The notes under the pieces were generated by a model. It did not search any database. It was not told the origin of the DNA and saw only the letters and a program-made list of their open reading frames with translations. Positions 60,400 through 64,000 of a stretch of 64,000 bases of DNA are shown here, one piece after another; positions within the stretch are counted from its first letter, which is position 1, and the number at the start of each line of letters is the position of its first letter. The stretch covers positions 1,488,001-1,552,000 of the forward strand of contig JARUPY010000290.1 of NCBI GenBank assembly GCA_029817715.1, written 5' to 3'. Position numbers and translations under genes: made by a program. Source of the stretch: Melastoma dodecandrum (Eukaryota; Streptophyta; Magnoliopsida; Myrtales; Melastomataceae).

Positions 60400-63060
60400 A
60401 GCGGAAAGGAAGCTTTTGTCAAACAGAACCGTAGATAGGTTTCTGTACCACAGAACGTTCGAGTGTGTTCGCAATTTGTTTGATTGGACACAAGGATTTT
60501 TATAGTGGTTCAGTAAATTGCTTACGTCCACTCTTCACCTAGATATTTGGATGGTTTCCACTCAAATGTATCTCAGTACAAGTTGCACAAATGATATCAA
60601 CTAAAAGCAGACCCGAAGGTTCTGTACAATAGAGGTTTGAGTGGCAGAGCCCAGACCAGAAGGTTCTGTACCGTAGAGGCTTGTTACGTAGCACAAACAC
60701 TAAGGTTCTGTACTATAGTAACTAAGGCTCAATACAGACCAGAAGGTTCTGTATCGTAGAAAGTAAGGCACAACACAGACCAGAAGGTTCTGTGTCGAAG
60801 AAGGTAAGCACGACACTGACCAGAAGGTTCTGTGTCAGATGTGTTAACCTTCTATAGCACAGATCAAGAGATTCTGTACTGTAAGCGTCAACCTTCTATG
60901 GAACAGATCCAAGGACTCTGTCTTACAGAAAGTGTTGTACAGACCGTAAGGTTCTGTAACAAGAGTGTCAATCCACAACAGAAGGTTCTGTTTAGGAAAT
61001 GACTTGATTGTAATGCACAGATCTGAAAGATTCTGTGTCAAGAGTTCTCGATCTTCTACTAAACAGACTGTAAGGTTCTGTAGCAAAAGTGACAAAGAAA
61101 ATGTATGCACAGACTGTAGAGTTCTGTGCTACAGAGAGTTGCACACGTGAGTGTGACTAACAAAGGTAACCAAATGCGCAATCCTCTCAAGGATACGACT
61201 TCGTGGCGTACCCCACGCGAGCACGTAGCGACCCTACGCAAGCGAACAGCGACCTCTGTTCAAGGATGGATTTTCCCTTCGGCGGCTCCACACGACCTGC
61301 ACGATCTCCTCGAGATAGCGATTATGTGGCGTACCCCACATAAGCACGTAGCATACCCTACGCAAGGACGCAGCAGACCCTGTGCAAGCACGCGACAAAC
61401 CCCACGCAAGCAGACGGCAGCCTCCGTCCTAGGTTCCTGCACACAGAGCTCTACACAACAGAAGCTGGTTAGTCCCTCACCTTCTGTGCTCCCGAGGTTC
61501 AGCCCTTCTCTCCGGCCCGCTGCACGTTGCCCACGTACACACGCTTCCAACAACGTCTCATGCAGCTTCCAACCGAGTCCCTCGAGCCCCCAAGTCACTC
61601 TCCCAGAAGGCTTCACCAACGATGCAGCCGTCCGTCGCTAGTGCTCCTCGTGTGACTAACACAAACGAATGAAAGAATGAAAGAACTAAAGCTCACGCTT
61701 TCAGTCAGAAAAGAATTAGTAATAATTATTTTTTTCATATATATTTGAGTGAGAAAGCGTGGCCCTTTTATACACAAAGTTCAAAGAAGAAAATGCAAAA
61801 AAGAAAAAATAAATTAACAATCTGCAAAATAAGTAATTAAATGTTAGTAAACAAAATGAATGATAACTTACACGTGCAAGTATTCAAATATAAAATAAAT
61901 CAGAATAAGATCATGATATATTTTCCATGAATAGTGCATCATAAAAGGTATCGCAGAAGGTTCTGCTCGATAACCTTCTCCAGATGGAAATAATCGTTGA
62001 TTTACTTCCATATGGGTAATGATTCATTCCATCCTAATAAAGACACATGTGAGAATGTATCGGGACAGGTGGTGGTGATTTGCAACCAAATAACGGTCAT
62101 GTAGAGGTCGTAAGAGCTTACAGAAGCCTGTAGACCATCTAGTAGAACATTTCCATATATAGAGAGATACATTTCCTTCTATAGAAAATATTATCTCCAA
62201 TATGATTATTTGGTGACTAAATCAATATGATTCGATCAGATAATTATCTTGATCGATGGGATTGTATTTCATAATTAAATAATCATCAACTAATCATTTA
62301 ATTACAAAATGATTCTTACATAAAGCCCTTAATATAAGAAGCTTCTGTAGAATAGAATGTTCGACCTTCTCTAGTACAGAGGATCCGGTTCATCATCAAA
62401 ACCGTCTCAGCAATCTCTCCATTTTTGATGATGACAAAACATTCATCGTTGAGGGAAATGTTTTTGCAAGAACTCCCCCTTAATAGGTGAGAGTATGAGT
62501 CTCACGTTTTTACAGAACCATAGGTTTCTGTGAAACAGAGCATAGAAGCTTCTGTTATAAAGGTTTTTTTTTTTACAAAGCACAAAGGCTTCTGTGATTT
62601 ATACAGAGTGGGGAGCTTCTGTATTTAGCCCGACAAAAAGATGATATTTCATTTTTGCACTCCCAGCAATAGTGACTTTAAAAGATCACAAATCGCATTC
62701 CCTGCAGAAGGTTGCGATTATGACCTGTATCAGTCTCATAAGCTTCTACACCGTAGACGGTATAGTCTTCTACGACCCATTAAGTTATAGAAAATCTAGG
62801 ATTTTTCTATAACCAATACAGAGCTAGATACGCCCCCTCAACACAATTTTCTCCCCCTTTTTGTCATATCAAAAAGAAGATGAATGTAGATTGATAAAAA
62901 AGAGTAAATTTCTTGCAGAAGGTATGACGTAGTATTCATAACCAACGTGCAGGAGGTAGTTTTAATTCTCGCAGAGGGTAGAGCAAAAAGAGCAAAACCA
63001 TCATGCAGAATATATTGCAGAAGGTGTAACTGAAAGTTCAATATCGTACTGAAAAGAAAA
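60400..63060. repeat. Retroelement-like region with recurring AGAAGGTTCTGT motif
   Basis: Non-coding DNA in which CAGAAGGTTCTGT, CAGAAGCTTCTG and variants recur in degenerate tandem units of about 40-45 bases at 60600-60840 and more thinly to 63020. It starts near GAGGGGGTGAATTAGTG (about 60340) and contains CTCCCCCTTTTTGTCATATC (about 62849) and CCATTTTTGATGATGACAAA (about 62420), wording often seen in plant retroelements. It lies downstream of the minus-strand ORF at the right edge, so it is probably that element's 3' region or LTR. Boundaries are not defined. Confidence 0.5.
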
Positions 63061-63163
63061 TGTGTCCACTAGGTGGCACTTATTACAATCTAGTAGACCA
63101 CAGAAAGCAGTTTTTTGTCTGGCTAGAAATGCAGAAGAGAAAAAGAAACAGCAACTAAGGATA

Positions 63164-64000
63164 TCACTCCTTAGACTCAGCAGAATCCTTTTCCAGATGC
63201 TCGCGCAGAAGCTTGTCCTGACGTTCCACTAAGCGAATCAGGTCAGTGACCATTCGCTGAAGGACACGGATGTCTTCCCCAAGATTGAGAAGAGCCGTGT
63301 TATCCACAGGAACTTGAGCTTCAGCAGATGATGAAGGACGTCTCCGACCAGCAGACTTAGCAGCAGAGGGTCGAGCAGAAGATGCTTCAGCATTCTTCTT
63401 GGCCTCCAGAAGCTTATCCTCATCATCACCCGTAGAATCCTATGACCTGCCTTTCAGGGTCCAGGTAGAGCCCTTTCTCACATAATGCATGCTGGCTATA
63501 ATTTGTTGCCCAAACGTGCCTACTTTCCACTTTTCATGAAAAGTAGAAGCATCAGTAGAGACATGAGCCAATTTCAGAAGGCCGGCGATTACCTGGCCAT
63601 AAGGGAGAGCTTTTCCAGCCGTATTGCAGCATCTTTTCATGTGGGAGAACACCAGCAAACCAAGATTAAAGGGAATGCCCTTCAGGATATGAGCCATCAA
63701 CATCGCATCATTGGAGGTGATGGTGTCGATGCTTCCAGTTCTTGGTAGAAGGCAGAACAGAACCACTCGATGCAGAATGCGGGTTTTGAGGTCCAGCTTG
63801 GTGGACTCAAGGTACTTGGTCGCGTGGACCTTCTGCCCCAAGATGATGCTGTAGGATTCTTCTCTTCCCATGTCCATTAGAGGATCATGCTCCATACAGC
63901 TGAACAATTGATTCACATCATGGGTAGAGAATACCAGTGTGACCCCTTCGCTGACCGTCTTTATGAACTTGGCATGCAGACCCTGTTCATGGAACGTGAT
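63164..64000 (-). pseudogene. Putative plant transposon protein ORF, partial, one stop
   Basis: The frame is open at the window edge (64000) and continues outside. HRVVLFCLLPRTGSID, NDAMLMAHILKGIPFNLG, LVFSHMKRCCNTAGKALPYG and VIAGLLKLAHVSTDAS follow the pattern of the putative plant transposon protein domain found in plant retroelements. An in-frame TAG at 63440 interrupts it. Beyond the stop the same frame continues with an Ala/Ser/Arg-rich linker and a coiled-coil-like tail (IRVLQRMVTDLIRLVERQDK) to a TGA at 63164-63166. Function of the domain is not established. The TAG suggests a decaying copy. Confidence 0.65.

Noticed and set aside
61126..61641. 171-codon open frame on the plus strand
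   Set aside because: Pro/Ser/Thr/Arg-rich translation with no domain, opposed by another open frame; it lies in the repeat region and looks like chance from GC-rich sequence.

Overview
The window looks like nuclear DNA of a flowering plant, most likely a eudicot. It is AT-rich with long gene-free stretches, its genes have GT-AG introns, and it carries plant-only families: NAC transcription factors, a EULS3 ricin-B-like lectin, a Gnk2/DUF26 antifungal-type secreted protein, plant mobile domain sequence, and MULE, hAT and Ty3/gypsy Tat-type elements. I cannot name the species. No supported rRNA, tRNA, CRISPR or bacterial feature was seen.

Ordinary host genes are few and all lie on the minus strand: a Gnk2-domain protein (684-1082) with a truncated tandem copy beside it; a three-exon NAC gene (41693-43302); a three-exon EULS3 lectin gene (46890-47822); and a second NAC gene of another subgroup (53561-55145).

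The first 26 kb is mostly transposons. They are a decayed Mutator-like element (MULE) at 2430-7127 with long TIRs and a 9-bp target duplication; a broken hAT transposase at 7341-8925; and a nested pair in which a degenerate Tat-lineage gypsy LTR retrotransposon (10724-22973) sits inside a small hAT-like element (10166-23117). The retrotransposon carries an antisense plant-mobile-domain region and an antisense coiled-coil ORF downstream of integrase. At 22.9-25.7 kb, blocks containing the LTR/hAT junction recur several times in both orientations, which suggests a complex local rearrangement or an assembly fault.

The centrepiece is a second, structurally complete MULE at 29072-38595. It has TIRs of about 82 bp that are almost identical, a perfect 9-bp target duplication, and palindrome-rich subterminal arrays. 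It carries four genes: a multi-exon gene resembling plant Ulp1-associated proteins but lacking the protease core; a convergent FAR1/Jittery-type transposase with a full DDE/SWIM core; and, divergent from the transposase, two tandem paralogous genes of a family I do not recognise. Those two share an intron at the same place and the same short last exon. This accessory pair is the best candidate for an undescribed component.

The right end (about 60.4-64 kb) is another retroelement-like region. It has a minus-strand ORF running off the window edge, resembling the putative plant transposon protein domain, and a field of recurring AGAAGGTTCT-type palindromes that match the heat-shock-element core GAAnnTTC.
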